Shown: positions 16,932 through 29,675, counted from the stretch's first letter. The stretch is 36,611 nt of DNA from Terriglobales bacterium (GCA_035624455.1 DASPRM010000134.1:1-36611); one strand, 5' to 3'. Translations and numbers: made by a program. Notes: generated by a model from the letters alone, not told the origin.

Positions 16932-18425
16932 ATGAGCTTTTCCCGACGTAATTTCCTCAGAGCGGCAAGCGCCTTGGCGGGTAGCGCGCTAGTGCCCCCA
17001 ACCTTGGCCAACCATGGCATCGCCGAAAAAACTTTCAGAGCCCCCCAGAACCAGGGTGCAGCCGACCACACCATCAGAATCGCCGCCGCGCCGGTGGAGA
17101 TCGCGCCGAAGAAGATTATTTCGATTACCACGTACAACAGCCAATTTCCGGGGCCGCTGCTGCGCCTTAAGGAAGGACAACGAGTTGTTGTAGACCTGGT
17201 GAACGAGACTGACACGCCCGAGCAACTGCACTGGCATGGTCAGCTTGTTCCCGTGGACGTAGATGGCTCGGCGGAAGAGGGGACACCGTACATTCCGGCC
17301 CATGGGCAGCGTCGCATTTCATTCGTCCCTCAGCCTTCAGGTTATCGCTTCTACCATACGCACAACCGTGCGGGCGCCGACCTCTCCGCCGGCCAGTACA
17401 GCGGGCAAGTCGGGCAGGTTTACATCGAGCCGAAACATGAGCCGGGGAACTATGACCGAGAGGTATTCCTGGTTTTGAAGGAATTCGAGCCGACTTTCAG
17501 CCGCGGTGGTGACATGCCCCAGGATGTCTTATCGCCGGCGGCCAAGGTGAAGGAGTTGGAGGAGAAGGGCGAGTCGGCAATGAAGGCGTCACTCGCCAAG
17601 GGCATGCCGCGGGGATACGAGATCGGCTACGCCTCTTTCACCGTCAATGGCCGCATGCTTGGGCATGGAGAGCCTATTAAAGTGAAGCCAGGGCAGCGGG
17701 TACTGTTTCACGTGCTGAATGGGAGCGCCACTGAGATCCGCAGCCTGGCATTACCGGGACATACTTTTCTCGTCGTGGCTCTTGACGGAAATCCGGTACC
17801 GAATCCGGCGAGGGTTCCGTTTTTGTGGCTGGGGACCGCCGAGCGGGTCTCCGCCATCGTGGAGATGAACCATCCGGGAGTCTGGATCATGGGCGACACC
17901 AGCGACGATGATCGGCGCCACGGGATGGGAGTTGTGGTGGAATACGCGAATCGTGCCGGCAAAGCCCAGTGGGTCGCGCCACCGAAATTCCGTTGGGACT
18001 ACACCAAATTTGCAAAGCCTGGGGCCACCGCTCATGTGCCCGACGAGACCTTTGAAATGACGTTCGCAAAGGACAACGCTGCTCTGGAAGGATTCAACCG
18101 ATGGACGATTAACGGTGTGGCGTATCCGATGACGAGCACAATGGCAGCGCCTGCATTTCACCTACGCGAGGGTCGGCGGTACCGCGTGCACATGCGCAAC
18201 GAAAGCGACGACGTCCATCCCATTCATCTCCACCGACACGTGTTTGAACTAACAAACATGATGGGAGAGCCGACGGTGGGCGTGATGAAGGACGTGGTCA
18301 TGCTGGGCGGATATCAGGAGGTTGCACTCGATTTCGTGGCCAACGATCCCGGCATGACGCTATTCCATTGCCACCAGCAGTTGCACATGGACTTCGGATT
18401 TATGACGCTGTTCGATTACGTGTGA
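16932..18425 (+). CDS. Multicopper oxidase, Tat-exported, laccase-like
   Basis: 497 residues from ATG 16932, 10 nt after AAGGAG. The N-terminus has a twin-arginine signal (SRRNFLRAASALAGSALV), so it is folded with copper and exported. All four copper motifs are present: HWHG (100-103), HTH (142-144), HPIHLHRH in the last quarter, and HCHQQLHMDFGFM at the end with Cys480 and His485 as type 1 ligands. The position that normally carries the axial Met is Phe490 in this alignment, a feature of high-potential laccases. The family oxidises phenols, Cu(I) or Mn(II) while reducing O2 to water. There is no Met-rich loop as in CueO. Co-transcription with PadR and closeness to chrA suggest metal or phenolic stress. 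Confidence 0.93.
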   Translation: MSFSRRNFLRAASALAGSALVPPTLANHGIAEKTFRAPQNQGAADHTIRIAAAPVEIAPKKIISITTYNSQFPGPLLRLKEGQRVVVDLVNETDTPEQLHWHGQLVPVDVDGSAEEGTPYIPAHGQRRISFVPQPSGYRFYHTHNRAGADLSAGQYSGQVGQVYIEPKHEPGNYDREVFLVLKEFEPTFSRGGDMPQDVLSPAAKVKELEEKGESAMKASLAKGMPRGYEIGYASFTVNGRMLGHGEPIKVKPGQRVLFHVLNGSATEIRSLALPGHTFLVVALDGNPVPNPARVPFLWLGTAERVSAIVEMNHPGVWIMGDTSDDDRRHGMGVVVEYANRAGKAQWVAPPKFRWDYTKFAKPGATAHVPDETFEMTFAKDNAALEGFNRWTINGVAYPMTSTMAAPAFHLREGRRYRVHMRNESDDVHPIHLHRHVFELTNMMGEPTVGVMKDVVMLGGYQEVALDFVANDPGMTLFHCHQQLHMDFGFMTLFDYV

Positions 18426-18582
18426 CCAGGCCTTGAGTGCGCGCTCGAATGACAGACATGCCGAGATCGGAATTGTTCGACCCGGGAGACTCGGAAGGCG
18501 GCCGCTCGCCGAGGATTCCCCATATGGTCCGGTTTTCTGCTCGCAGCAAAAAACAATAGTGCGGCCTTGAGAAAGTATCACA

Positions 18583-18597
18583 TTAGATATATTCTAA
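18583..18597. promoter_or_regulatory. PerR/Fur-type box in front of perR-like gene
   Basis: TTAGATATATTCTAA keeps the outer arms TTAGA and TCTAA and matches the TTAGAATnATTCTAA class of PerR/Fur boxes except for two central bases. It lies 8 bases before the start codon of the adjacent Fur-family gene, as expected for autoregulation. Assignment is by pattern only. Confidence 0.6.
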
Positions 18598-18604
18598 AAA
18601 AGTT

Positions 18605-19030
18605 ATGGACTCGGAGGGGATCAAGCGGTCCTTCGACAGCAGTGGGCTGCGATGCACACCGCAGCGCTACGCGGTGATGGCATTCCTATTGGAATGCCAC
18701 CGGCATCCCACAGCTGCGGAAATTTTCGAAGCCGTGAATCGCGTGGATCCGCGCTCTTCCAGGGCTACAACTTATAACAACCTGCGGGACTTGGTGCAGG
18801 CGGGTTTGGTGCGGGAAGTGCCCGTTGAGGGCCGGGCTGCGCGATTTGAGGCGAAAGGCATGCGGCATCACCACTTCATCTGCGACCGCTGCGGCAATGT
18901 TGAGGACGTAGAATGGTACGGAGTGCCCAAGCCTGGCGCGGGCTCCCTCGGTAAGCGGCTGGTTCGCGAATGCGAACTCATGTTCCGGGGTCTGTGTGCG
19001 AAGTGCGCCCGGCGGCGTGCTTCCGGTTAA
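18605..19030 (+). CDS. perR: Fur family repressor, PerR-like peroxide sensor
   Basis: 141 residues from ATG 18605. The DNA-binding half (1-80) has LRCTPQRYAVMAFLLECHRHPTAAEIFEAV and SRATTYNNLRDLVQAGLV. The dimer domain has FEAKGMRHHHFICDRCGNVEDVEW. Two CxxC pairs, Cys93/Cys96 and Cys131/Cys134, form the structural zinc site. By alignment with Bacillus PerR, His34, His88, His90 and Asp101 match its metal ligands H37, H91, H93 and D104; the D85 position is Glu82. An Asp at the D104 position favours peroxide sensing over iron sensing. The gene is 146 bp upstream of katG on the same strand and has a PerR-type box just before it, so control of katG is likely. Subtype is inferred. Confidence 0.87.
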   Translation: MDSEGIKRSFDSSGLRCTPQRYAVMAFLLECHRHPTAAEIFEAVNRVDPRSSRATTYNNLRDLVQAGLVREVPVEGRAARFEAKGMRHHHFICDRCGNVEDVEWYGVPKPGAGSLGKRLVRECELMFRGLCAKCARRRASG

Positions 19031-19128
19031 GTTGGTACGGGTTTGAATCGGTGTCGCGCTGCCTGAATCCCGGCCGGCAGCAAGTGTGTGAATCCGAAGG
19101 CCGGAATGGGTTCCCAGCTCGTTTCCGT

Positions 19129-21420
<2,292 letters not shown>

Positions 21421-21463
21421 GTTCGGCGGAAGAAGCGAGCTGTCAAATTGGATGCGGACAAAT

Positions 21464-21503
21464 AGTAGTGGTGCAGTTGGAACTGACTGCACCACTACTT
21501 TAG
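21464..21503. terminator. Bidirectional terminator hairpin between katG and pruA
   Basis: AGTAGTGGTGCAGT (21464-21477) pairs perfectly with ACTGCACCACTACT (21486-21499) around the loop tggaactg, and TTTAG follows. It sits 43 bp past the katG stop. On the other strand ATTTGTCC follows the stem, so it could also end the convergent pruA transcript, whose stop is at 21623. Confidence 0.78.
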
Positions 21504-21622
21504 AACCAGATCTCTAGTCTGATCGCGCTTACATTTCTCAAGCAACCGTTGTCTTTGATTCGATCGCAATTAGTCAGGCACCAGTGGTCGAATGAATCCT
21601 TCCTTTTGCCACCGTGCTGCCG

Positions 21623-23206
<1,584 letters not shown>

Positions 23207-23334
23207 GATTGCATCCTCTCTATTAGAAGCTCGGGGGAGCCAGTGGTGCCTGACATACAAAGCAGAAACGGCAGCGGACTCCGTGCCGCCGGGGGCGGGA
23301 CACCATGAGAGATTTTACACCCTGGGGGAGGGAA

Positions 23335-23360
23335 CGGGACAGGCGGGAACGCCTGTCCCG
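23335..23360. repeat. Perfect 11-bp stem with GGAA loop
   Basis: CGGGACAGGCG (23335-23345) pairs with CGCCTGTCCCG (23350-23360) around GGAA. It lies between the DUF2207 stop and the pruA start, 82 bp past the former, so it could stop the LemA/DUF2207 transcript. There is no good T-run on that strand (TTCCCTCC follows). It may instead be a mobile REP-like palindrome. Confidence 0.65.
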
Positions 23361-23442
23361 CGCGAGCAAAACGCCACGCAGAAAACCCCGCCCAAGCTTC
23401 GCCTGAACGGGCACCCTCAGGGTCTCACGTCACGCCATCCCG

Positions 23443-25206
23443 TTAGAAGGCGTCGCCGCCGCCACCGCCGAAGCCGCCCCCGGAGAAGCCGCCACCTCCT
23501 CCGCCGCCATCTCCGCCCGACCATCCTGAGCCGGTGCTGGAGGCGCGAGGCGCGGAGGTGAAGACCTCGTGCATGTCGGTGCTCATGGAGTGCATGCTGT
23601 TAGTAAAGAAAATGGGATTGAAGGCCCCGGGAAAGCCGTCGGGCCCGGCATACCACTGTGGCGGATTCTGCACGATCCCGGCGAAGGCCTGCGCCCAGCG
23701 ATGCTCGACGCCTAGCGCCATGGCATAGGGCAGGAATTTTTCGAAGGTGTCGGGCGGCATGCGCTTCAGCCGGTCAGCATCGACACGATTCATGAATTCC
23801 TGGAAGCCAAGAATCTGTATTCGTGTTCTTGCCCCCAGCACGGTTTTGGCTACCATCTGCCGGCCGAACAACCACACGATCAACACCGAAATTGCGATCG
23901 CGGCGAAGGCGAGCAACGGCGCATCCAGCCACGAGACCATGTTCAGGAATTGTGTGATCACGATCGGGGCCGCGATCACCACCAGTCCGAACAGCACCCA
24001 GACGTGCGCCGAGTCGGGATCGACCAGGTACATGTCTTTCGACTTCAGGGCCGACATGATGTCCGACTGGATCACGGGAATTGCCGTGTAGAAGCGGTTT
24101 TTTAGTGACGACAGCCGCACCACTTCCCCGCCCTGAAAGACATTCTCCAGCATCACGCGCTCGTGTGGCGCAAGGTCGTTGCCCCATTGCGGCATGGGTT
24201 TGAGCAACGTGAACTCGTAATCTTTATGGGTGAAAAGCAGGACTTTTTCCTGGATCTCTTTGATCTTTACGTAGCCGCGGACAGCGAGGTCCACCAGGGT
24301 GCAGGTAACGTCGCGGGGCTGCACGCCGTCGTCGATCAGCGCACCGGTTTCGGCGGGAGTCATGCCCTTTGGCGGCTCGTACATGGGCGCGACTGAGATG
24401 CCGGGATCGGGATCGCGTCCCTTGTAGTACCAGAGCAGAAACATCACGGCGAAAGTCCAGAAAGGCACCAGCAGGACAGGGTTGGCTTTGAGGAACCACC
24501 AGGCGCGCGTAAGCGAGTTGGGCTGGTGCAGGATGCCTTTGGGAATGTAGACGTCGATGGTCAGCCCGCCGCGCATAGGCAGCGGGTTAGTGGTCTCGAA
24601 GTTGACGCGCGAGTCCTCGACCTCGCTGGTGGCCTCACGATCGTGAGAGCCGTAAACGCCGGTGAAGGCCTGGGCGCGCAAACCTGTTGTGCCCGGCGGT
24701 AAGGAGACGATGGCGGAGGCGTGATCGATGGGTACAGGCCAGTCGTTGCCGGTCACGTTCCAGTAGAACTCGTCGTGATCGTCGAAGAAGCGCACCGCGT
24801 TGGGCGAGGAGTAGGTCAGCAGAACGGTCTTCGTGGTGTCGGTGGCGCCGGGAATATAGATTTTCAGCTTGCGATAAGGGCCGTCGCGTTTGGACTCGTA
24901 TCTCAAGGGCTGGCCCTGGTCATCCGTAACCGAATCGATGTGCAGAAACAGCCGGTAATTGCTGCCGCGCGGCCCAGGATAGTCGATGGGGATGGAGCGG
25001 TAGATCCCGTTGTACGCGCCCACAAAAACCAGGCTGATGCGCTCGATGCTGACCATGTTGCCGTCTTTGTCGATGGCCACAGAACTGTGAAAGTCGGCTA
25101 TGCGCCAGTTGCGGGCGTGGACGGTGATGGGTAGGGCGAGGAGGAGAAGGAGGATGCAGATTTGGAATGTGGAGCGAAGGTTCTTCCAGGAACAAACGGA
25201 AGGCAT
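23443..25206 (-). CDS. DUF2207 membrane protein with glycine-rich tail
   Basis: 587 residues from ATG 25206. After a signal/anchor ([20 protein letters not shown]) comes an extracytoplasmic DUF2207 domain to about residue 240 ([46 protein letters not shown]). A transmembrane segment [20 protein letters not shown] follows, with the RDPDPG motif, then a cytosolic domain, two more helices ([34 protein letters not shown]), and a long C-terminal region ending in an almost pure Gly/Ser tail ([21 protein letters not shown]). This architecture is the usual partner of LemA; function is unproven, with envelope or proteolysis roles suggested. It lies 195 bp after lemA on the same strand. The start has no good ribosome site and abuts a dispersed repeat, so the true start may differ. 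Confidence 0.85.
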   Translation of the reverse strand: MPSVCSWKNLRSTFQICILLLLLALPITVHARNWRIADFHSSVAIDKDGNMVSIERISLVFVGAYNGIYRSIPIDYPGPRGSNYRLFLHIDSVTDDQGQPLRYESKRDGPYRKLKIYIPGATDTTKTVLLTYSSPNAVRFFDDHDEFYWNVTGNDWPVPIDHASAIVSLPPGTTGLRAQAFTGVYGSHDREATSEVEDSRVNFETTNPLPMRGGLTIDVYIPKGILHQPNSLTRAWWFLKANPVLLVPFWTFAVMFLLWYYKGRDPDPGISVAPMYEPPKGMTPAETGALIDDGVQPRDVTCTLVDLAVRGYVKIKEIQEKVLLFTHKDYEFTLLKPMPQWGNDLAPHERVMLENVFQGGEVVRLSSLKNRFYTAIPVIQSDIMSALKSKDMYLVDPDSAHVWVLFGLVVIAAPIVITQFLNMVSWLDAPLLAFAAIAISVLIVWLFGRQMVAKTVLGARTRIQILGFQEFMNRVDADRLKRMPPDTFEKFLPYAMALGVEHRWAQAFAGIVQNPPQWYAGPDGFPGAFNPIFFTNSMHSMSTDMHEVFTSAPRASSTGSGWSGGDGGGGGGGFSGGGFGGGGGDAF

Positions 25207-25252
25207 TTCGACTCGCACGGGGATTGTTATGCCCCGTCCTCGATTGGTCGAC
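25203..25252. repeat. Degenerate copy of dispersed repeat, type B
   Basis: The string ttcgactcgcacggggattg followed by ttatgccccgtcctcgattgg corresponds to the intact type B copies at 26158 and 31401, but its ggatgacag end is lost. It overlaps the first codon of the DUF2207 gene on the other strand, so the gene start and leader appear to have been built from, or invaded by, the repeat. Confidence 0.6.
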
Positions 25253-25282
25253 GAAGAGCTCCTGGATGCAGTTAGCAAAAGC

Positions 25283-25364
25283 AGATCCTTCGACTTCGCG
25301 CCCGCGACCCGCCAAGAAGGCGGTTCGGAAAAGCGGAACGGGCGCGTCGCTCAGGATGACAGAT
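25283..25364. repeat. Dispersed intergenic repeat, type A copy 1
   Basis: It begins agatccttcgact, has a G/C-rich centre with cgcgcccgc and gggcgcg that can pair, and ends cgctcaggatgacag. The same ends and inner arms recur at 27596 and 31270. The ends tcctt...aggatga are themselves inverted. It sits between lemA and the DUF2207 gene. Confidence 0.8.
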
Positions 25365-25401
25365 CAGCGGAATATCCATGTTGAACAATCGACGTCACTG
25401 C

Positions 25402-25953
25402 TCAGAACTTCACCTGCACGGGCTCACGCTCCTGGGGAGCGGAAAGCTCGAAGAACTGCTTGGTCTGAAAACCGAAAGCGCTGGCAAACATATTCGCCGG
25501 AAAGGACTGCAGTCGCGTGTTGTAGTCGCGCACCACGGCATTGTAGTAGCGCCGCGAATTCTGGATGGCGTCCTCGACCTCCTGCAGAGAATTCTGCAAT
25601 TGAGTGAACTGTTCAGAGGCGCGCAGTTGGGGATAATTCTCCGCCACCGCGAACAACTGGCGCAGCGCTCCGGTGAGCTGATTTTCTGCCTGGGCGCGGT
25701 CTTCCGGCGCGGTGGCGCTCATGGCCGCCGACCGCCACTTGGCAATGTTTTCGAAGGTCCCCTTCTCGTGGGCGGCATAGCCTTTCACGGTTTCAACAAT
25801 GTTGGGAATCAGATCGTGGCGGCGTTTAAGCTGTACGTCAATGTCGGACCAGGCGGAGTCGGCGCGCACCCGCAGTTGCACCAGGCTGTTGTACAGCGCG
25901 ATCAGGAAAAAGATGATGACCGCGATGATTACCAGACCAATAACCAGGGCCAT
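25402..25953 (-). CDS. lemA: LemA family protein
   Basis: 183 residues from ATG 25953, with GGGAGG 6 nt upstream. An N-terminal membrane helix (ALVIGLVIIAVIIFFLIALYNSLV) is followed by the hallmark LRVRADSAWSDIDVQLKRRHDLIPNIVETVKGYAAHEKGTFENI, then long helices with ENQLTGALRQLFAVAENYPQLRASEQFTQLQ and a conserved RRYYNAVVRDYNTRLQSFP. LemA proteins are anchored with the helical bundle outside the membrane. They are widespread, often paired with DUF2207/TPM-domain proteins, and of unclear function. The downstream DUF2207 gene gives exactly that pairing. It diverges from pstS. Confidence 0.95.
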   Translation of the reverse strand: MALVIGLVIIAVIIFFLIALYNSLVQLRVRADSAWSDIDVQLKRRHDLIPNIVETVKGYAAHEKGTFENIAKWRSAAMSATAPEDRAQAENQLTGALRQLFAVAENYPQLRASEQFTQLQNSLQEVEDAIQNSRRYYNAVVRDYNTRLQSFPANMFASAFGFQTKQFFELSAPQEREPVQVKF

Positions 25954-26157
25954 GACGCCTCCCTATGTGCTGGAGTGGACAGCAAATTGTCGCACAGATG
26001 GCGAGCGCCCGATGATTACTTGTACGTAACTCGGGGGTAGGAAGTTCTGGCTGGGGAATGAGCACCCACCAGCAGTTCGATTTGAATCACGCCCAACCCG
26101 CTTGTTCTCACGAGCCGCCGACAGCCGGCGAGGGATCCTTCGTGGGCTTAAACACCA

Positions 26158-26209
26158 GGTCTTTCGACTCGGACGGGGATTGGTAGCCCGCCCTCGCTCA
26201 AGATGACAG
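26158..26209. repeat. Dispersed intergenic repeat, type B
   Basis: It reads ggtctttcgactcggacggg, then gattggtagcccgccctcgctcaagatgacag. The outer ends match type A, but the centre is a shorter ggacggg...cccgccc arm. An intact relative lies at 31401-31453 and a degraded one at 25203-25252. Confidence 0.75.
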
Positions 26210-26309
26210 AGCAGTTAGCGGTCCTCTAGCCATTCAGGCCATGGAAGTACGCAAATATCTTCCATTCCCAAAAGGGTCGTTTATTCCTTGTAAACAAATA
26301 TTCACTCCT

Positions 26310-26327
26310 TTGTAACCGTGCTGTAAC
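26310..26327 (+). promoter_or_regulatory. Pho-box-like direct repeat before pstS
   Basis: TTGTAAC-cgtg-CTGTAAC is two 7-bp direct repeats separated by 4 bp, the exact architecture of PhoB boxes (consensus CTGTCAT, 11-bp period). It ends 50 bp before the pstS start. Phosphate-starvation induction by a PhoB-like regulator is the natural reading; phoB/phoR are not in the window. Confidence 0.72.
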
Positions 26328-26377
26328 ACTGGTTGGCTAAAAGGTTTCGTTTGAAAATCCCAGGGAGGAGAGTCTTC

Positions 26378-27385
26378 ATGGCAAGACGTCTATCAGCGTG
26401 GTTCCTCTGCTGCGCGTTTTTGGTGGGTAGTGCGGTCGCCCAGAATCTGAATGGCGCAGGAGCAACATTTCCCTATCCCATCTATTCCAAGTGGTTTAGT
26501 GATTACAAGAAGGCAAACCCGTCGGTACAGATCAACTATCAGTCGATCGGCAGCGGTGGCGGAATCCGGCAAGTGACGGCGGGCACGGTGGATTTCGGCG
26601 CCACCGATGGTCCGATGAGCGACCAGCAGCTTGCCGAGGCCAAGAAGAAGATATTCCACATTCCGACGGTGCTGGGAGCGGTGGTTCCGGCGTACAACGT
26701 GCCCGGGGTAAGTGGCGAGCTGAAGTTCACGGGACCGATTCTGGCGAACATTTTCCTGGGCAAGATCACGAACTGGAATGATGCGGCCATTGCCAAGGCG
26801 AACCCCGACATGAAACTGCCTGACCGGCCGATCGTGGTAGTGCACCGTTCCGACGGCAGCGGCACGACTTTCATTTGGACCGACTACCTGTCCAAGGTGA
26901 GCACTGACTGGGCAAACGGCACGGGGAAAGGAACGTCGGTGAAGTGGCCCGTAGGTTTGGGCGCGAAAGGCAACGAGGGAGTGGCGGGTCTGATCCGTCA
27001 AATGGAAGGTGCTCTGGGGTACGTGGAATTGATCTACGCACTGCAGAATAAGATTCCGTTTGGCTCTGTGCAGAATGCGGCCGGACAGTACATCAAGGCC
27101 AGCCTGCAGGCAACCACGGCGGCGGCGGCGTCAGTGAAGAATATGCCGGCGGATTTCCGGGTTTCCATTACCAATGCTCCGGGCAAGGAGGCGTATCCGA
27201 TCTGCAGCTTCACCTGGCTCCTGGTGCCAGGGCAGTGGAGTGACGCTTCCAAGAAAACGGCCATGGTGGGATTCCTGAACTGGATGCTGGATAACGGCGA
27301 AAACGAGGTGGCGGAATTGGATTACGCGCCCCTGCCGAAGGAAGTGGCTGACCGGGTTCGCAACACCATTAAGCAGATCCAGTAG
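26378..27385 (+). CDS. pstS: Phosphate ABC transporter substrate-binding protein
   Basis: 335 residues from ATG 26378 (CAGGGAGGAGAGTC upstream). Residues 1-22 (MARRLSAWFLCCAFLVGSAVA) are a signal peptide cleaved at AVA-QN. The mature protein begins with the PstS hallmark LNGAGATFPYPIYSKW and continues with QSIGSGGGIRQVTAGTVDFGATDGPM, the phosphate-binding VVVHRSDGSGTTFIWTDYLS and KGNEGVAGLIRQMEGALGYVE. Ser, Asp, Arg and Thr residues that grip phosphate lie in these loops. It captures phosphate outside the inner membrane for PstCAB. Cys11/12 lie inside the signal sequence and do not make a clean lipobox. A Pho-box-like repeat precedes it. Confidence 0.96.
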   Translation: MARRLSAWFLCCAFLVGSAVAQNLNGAGATFPYPIYSKWFSDYKKANPSVQINYQSIGSGGGIRQVTAGTVDFGATDGPMSDQQLAEAKKKIFHIPTVLGAVVPAYNVPGVSGELKFTGPILANIFLGKITNWNDAAIAKANPDMKLPDRPIVVVHRSDGSGTTFIWTDYLSKVSTDWANGTGKGTSVKWPVGLGAKGNEGVAGLIRQMEGALGYVELIYALQNKIPFGSVQNAAGQYIKASLQATTAAAASVKNMPADFRVSITNAPGKEAYPICSFTWLLVPGQWSDASKKTAMVGFLNWMLDNGENEVAELDYAPLPKEVADRVRNTIKQIQ

Positions 27386-27595
27386 GCGAGTGGCATTGAA
27401 CTTCGCCGGCAGCTTCAGCAGAGGGGAGTGGCAGGCGAGGAGCGCAACAGCGGCTTAAACAAGCCCTGCATCGCGGCCGACGCCCAAACACGGCGCCGGC
27501 CGCGGCAAGCGCGAAGAGCAGCCCAGGTTAGCCCCGAAGTGCGCGGCGCGAACCTGAGGCACCGCTGCTGGATGGGTTGAGAGGAAGAAAACGCA

Positions 27596-27674
27596 AGATC
27601 CTTCGACTCCGCGCCCGCAACCCCTGCAGAACGCGGGTCGGAAGGAACGACGGGCGCGTCGCTCAGGATGACAG
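27596..27674. repeat. Dispersed intergenic repeat, type A copy 2
   Basis: It begins agatccttcgactccgcgcc and ends gggcgcgtcgctcaggatgacag, with the same outer and inner inverted arms as copies at 25283 and 31270. The centre (gcaacccctgcagaacgcggg) is close to the 31270 copy. Confidence 0.82.
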
Positions 27675-27709
27675 TCAGGGTCTCGTTAAGGGAGAGTAGC
27701 TCCCTGGTC

Positions 27710-27727
27710 TTTTAATCTCGCTGTAAC
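27710..27727 (+). promoter_or_regulatory. Second Pho-box-like direct repeat, before pstC
   Basis: TTTTAAT-ctcg-CTGTAAC repeats the 7-4-7 layout of the pstS element; the second half-site is identical (CTGTAAC), the first is weaker. It lies 37 bp before the proposed TTG start of pstC. It supports an internal phosphate-responsive promoter. Confidence 0.55.
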
Positions 27728-27764
27728 AGAACGCTGGTAGCCTTCGTGTTTTCCGAGGTGACGT

Positions 27765-28799
27765 TTGCTCGCCCCAGGTAGCGCTCTGCCAGACAATTTG
27801 CCCAAAGACACATCCAAGGCAGCCGCTCTCAGCGAGGTAGGAGCGAAGCCGATCACGGTCAAAGCATCGCTTGCCAGCCGCCTCGGGGATAATGGTTTCA
27901 AGCTGATAACTCTGCTGTGCGCCCTCTCAGTGCTCGGCATCGTGGTGCTGATCGTCCTCGAGCTGGTAACCAAGTCGGAGCTCTCTCTCAAGCAGTTCGG
28001 ATGGAGATTCTTCCTGGGCCAGAACTGGGACCCGGTGGCGGGAGATTTCGGCGCCCTGCCGTTTGTCTACGGCACGCTGGTGTCCTCATTCCTGGCGCTG
28101 CTTCTGTCAGTGCCGCTGTCGATTGGAGCGGCGATCTTCATCACCGAGCTGAGCCCGGTGTGGCTGAGGATGCCGTTATCGTTCCTGATGGAGTTGTTGG
28201 CCGCGGTTCCCAGCGTGATCTACGGGTTGTGGGCGATTTTCGTGCTCGCGCCGTTGCTGCGCCAGTACGTACAGCCGCCGCTGGGTAAATACCTGGGGTG
28301 GACAGGCTTGTTTGCGGGCCCACCCTTCGGCATTGGGATGCTGGCGGCGGGGGTAATTCTCGCCATCATGACGGTTCCCATCATTTCCTCGATTACGCGT
28401 GACGTGATGACAGCGATTCCGCAAACGCAGCGCGAGGGCGTGCTGGCGCTGGGGGCCACCCGCTGGGAGATGATCCGCATGGGCGTGCTGCGCAACGCCC
28501 GTGCCGGCATTATCGGGGGAGTCATTCTGGGGCTGGGACGCGCGCTGGGCGAGACCATGGCGGTCACCATGGTGATCGGCAACCGGCCGGAGATTTCAAA
28601 GTCGCTGTTTGCGCCCGGCTACACCATGGCCAGCGTGATCGCCAATGAGTTCACCGAGGCGACCGGGGATCTGTATCTGAGCGCAATTATTGAGGTCGGC
28701 CTGGCTCTTTTCATCGTGACTCTCATCGTGAATGCGCTGGCCCAGGGTCTGGTATGGATGACCACGCGCGGCACGCCTGCGAGGTCCCGTGGCCAGTAA
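27765..28799 (+). CDS. pstC: Phosphate ABC transporter permease PstC
   Basis: 344 residues. The start is TTG 27765, chosen because GAGGTGACG lies immediately upstream; the first in-frame ATG is far inside the protein. A hydrophilic 40-residue N-terminal tail precedes six membrane helices, among them FKLITLLCALSVLGIVVLIVLEL, GTLVSSFLALLLSVPLSIGAAIFI, and LSAIIEVGLALFIVTLIV at the end. LSFLMELLAAVPSVIYGLWA is typical PstC, and EGVLALGATRWEMIRMGVLRNARAGIIGG is the EAA loop that docks PstB. It forms the membrane channel with PstA. The 3' end overlaps pstA by 11 bp. Confidence 0.95.
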   Translation: MLAPGSALPDNLPKDTSKAAALSEVGAKPITVKASLASRLGDNGFKLITLLCALSVLGIVVLIVLELVTKSELSLKQFGWRFFLGQNWDPVAGDFGALPFVYGTLVSSFLALLLSVPLSIGAAIFITELSPVWLRMPLSFLMELLAAVPSVIYGLWAIFVLAPLLRQYVQPPLGKYLGWTGLFAGPPFGIGMLAAGVILAIMTVPIISSITRDVMTAIPQTQREGVLALGATRWEMIRMGVLRNARAGIIGGVILGLGRALGETMAVTMVIGNRPEISKSLFAPGYTMASVIANEFTEATGDLYLSAIIEVGLALFIVTLIVNALAQGLVWMTTRGTPARSRGQ

Positions 28800-29670
28800 C
28801 GCCGTTCAACCAACGCAGCTGACGCCCATCAGTTGGTCACGCAAGTTTGCCAACCACTTTCTAACGTTTTTTGCTACCGCGTCTTCCATCGCGGTGGTGA
28901 TTCCGCTGTTTGCCATTTTCGTGTACCTGGTGATCAAGGGAATCGGGTCGATCAATCTGGCTTTCCTGACGCAGATTCCCAAGCCGGTAGGAGAGACGGG
29001 CGGCGGCATGGCGAGCGCGATCGTCGGCTCGGCGATCATTCTGGCGATTGCCTCGGTGATCGGTATCCCGCTGGGGATCGGGGCGGGAATTTATCTCGCG
29101 GAATACGGTCACAACAAAGTTGGAAATGCGGTGCGCTTCACCGCGGACGTGCTGAACGGCATTCCGTCCATCGTGGTGGGAATTGCGATCTATGGACTGA
29201 TTGTTGTTGTGCAGAAGCACTTCTCCGCGCTCGCGGGCGGAGTTGCGCTTGGCGTGATGATGATCCCCATGGTATCGCGGACCACGGAAGAAATGCTGTT
29301 GCTGGTACCGCGCATGATCCGTGAAGCTGCCTGGGGCCTGGGCGTAACGCAGTGGCGGGCGGCGCTGTCGGTTACGCTGCGCACGGCGTCGGCGGGCGTG
29401 ATTACCGGTGTGATGCTGGCGTTTGCGCGCGCCGCAGGTGAAACTGCGCCGCTGCTGTTCACCGCGTTCGGAAATCAGTTTTGGAACTTCAACATCAACC
29501 AACCCACGGCAGCGTTGCCACTGCAGATTTTCGCTTATGCCATTTCGCCGTTTGACGAATGGCATCGGCTGGCCTGGGCTGGCGCCCTGATTCTGATCCT
29601 GCTGATTGTTGCCGCCGTGACCGCAGTCCGCATCGTTACCAGTCGCGGCATGATGAAGGGAGGGGCTTAA
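28789..29670 (+). CDS. pstA: Phosphate ABC transporter permease PstA
   Basis: 293 residues from GTG 28789, overlapping the end of pstC; GCGAGGTCC provides the ribosome site. Six membrane helices include [58 protein letters not shown] and [17 protein letters not shown]. The permease hallmark [33 protein letters not shown] and the EAA-type [29 protein letters not shown] are intact. Partner of PstC in the phosphate channel. pstB starts 5 bp after its stop codon. Confidence 0.95.
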   Translation: MASNAVQPTQLTPISWSRKFANHFLTFFATASSIAVVIPLFAIFVYLVIKGIGSINLAFLTQIPKPVGETGGGMASAIVGSAIILAIASVIGIPLGIGAGIYLAEYGHNKVGNAVRFTADVLNGIPSIVVGIAIYGLIVVVQKHFSALAGGVALGVMMIPMVSRTTEEMLLLVPRMIREAAWGLGVTQWRAALSVTLRTASAGVITGVMLAFARAAGETAPLLFTAFGNQFWNFNINQPTAALPLQIFAYAISPFDEWHRLAWAGALILILLIVAAVTAVRIVTSRGMMKGGA

Positions 29671-29675
29671 CCCAA

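Larger units (their letters stand above)
25954..26377. other. Divergent lemA/pstS intergenic region
   Basis: 424 bases without a gene. It holds a type B dispersed repeat at 26158-26209 and the pstS Pho-box-like element at 26310-26327. The lemA ribosome site lies at 25960. The AT-rich section 26265-26330 is probably the pstS promoter, with a weak -10 candidate gctaaa at 26336-26341. No additional reading frame is convincing. Confidence 0.6.
27386..27764. other. pstS-pstC intergenic region
   Basis: 379 bases without a gene, unusually long inside a pst operon. It contains a type A dispersed repeat (27596-27674) and a second Pho-box-like element (27710-27727), so pstC probably has its own promoter. 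The first 200 bases are G/C-rich with short inverted repeats but no clear terminator. This arrangement lets pstS be expressed separately from pstCAB-phoU. Confidence 0.6.
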
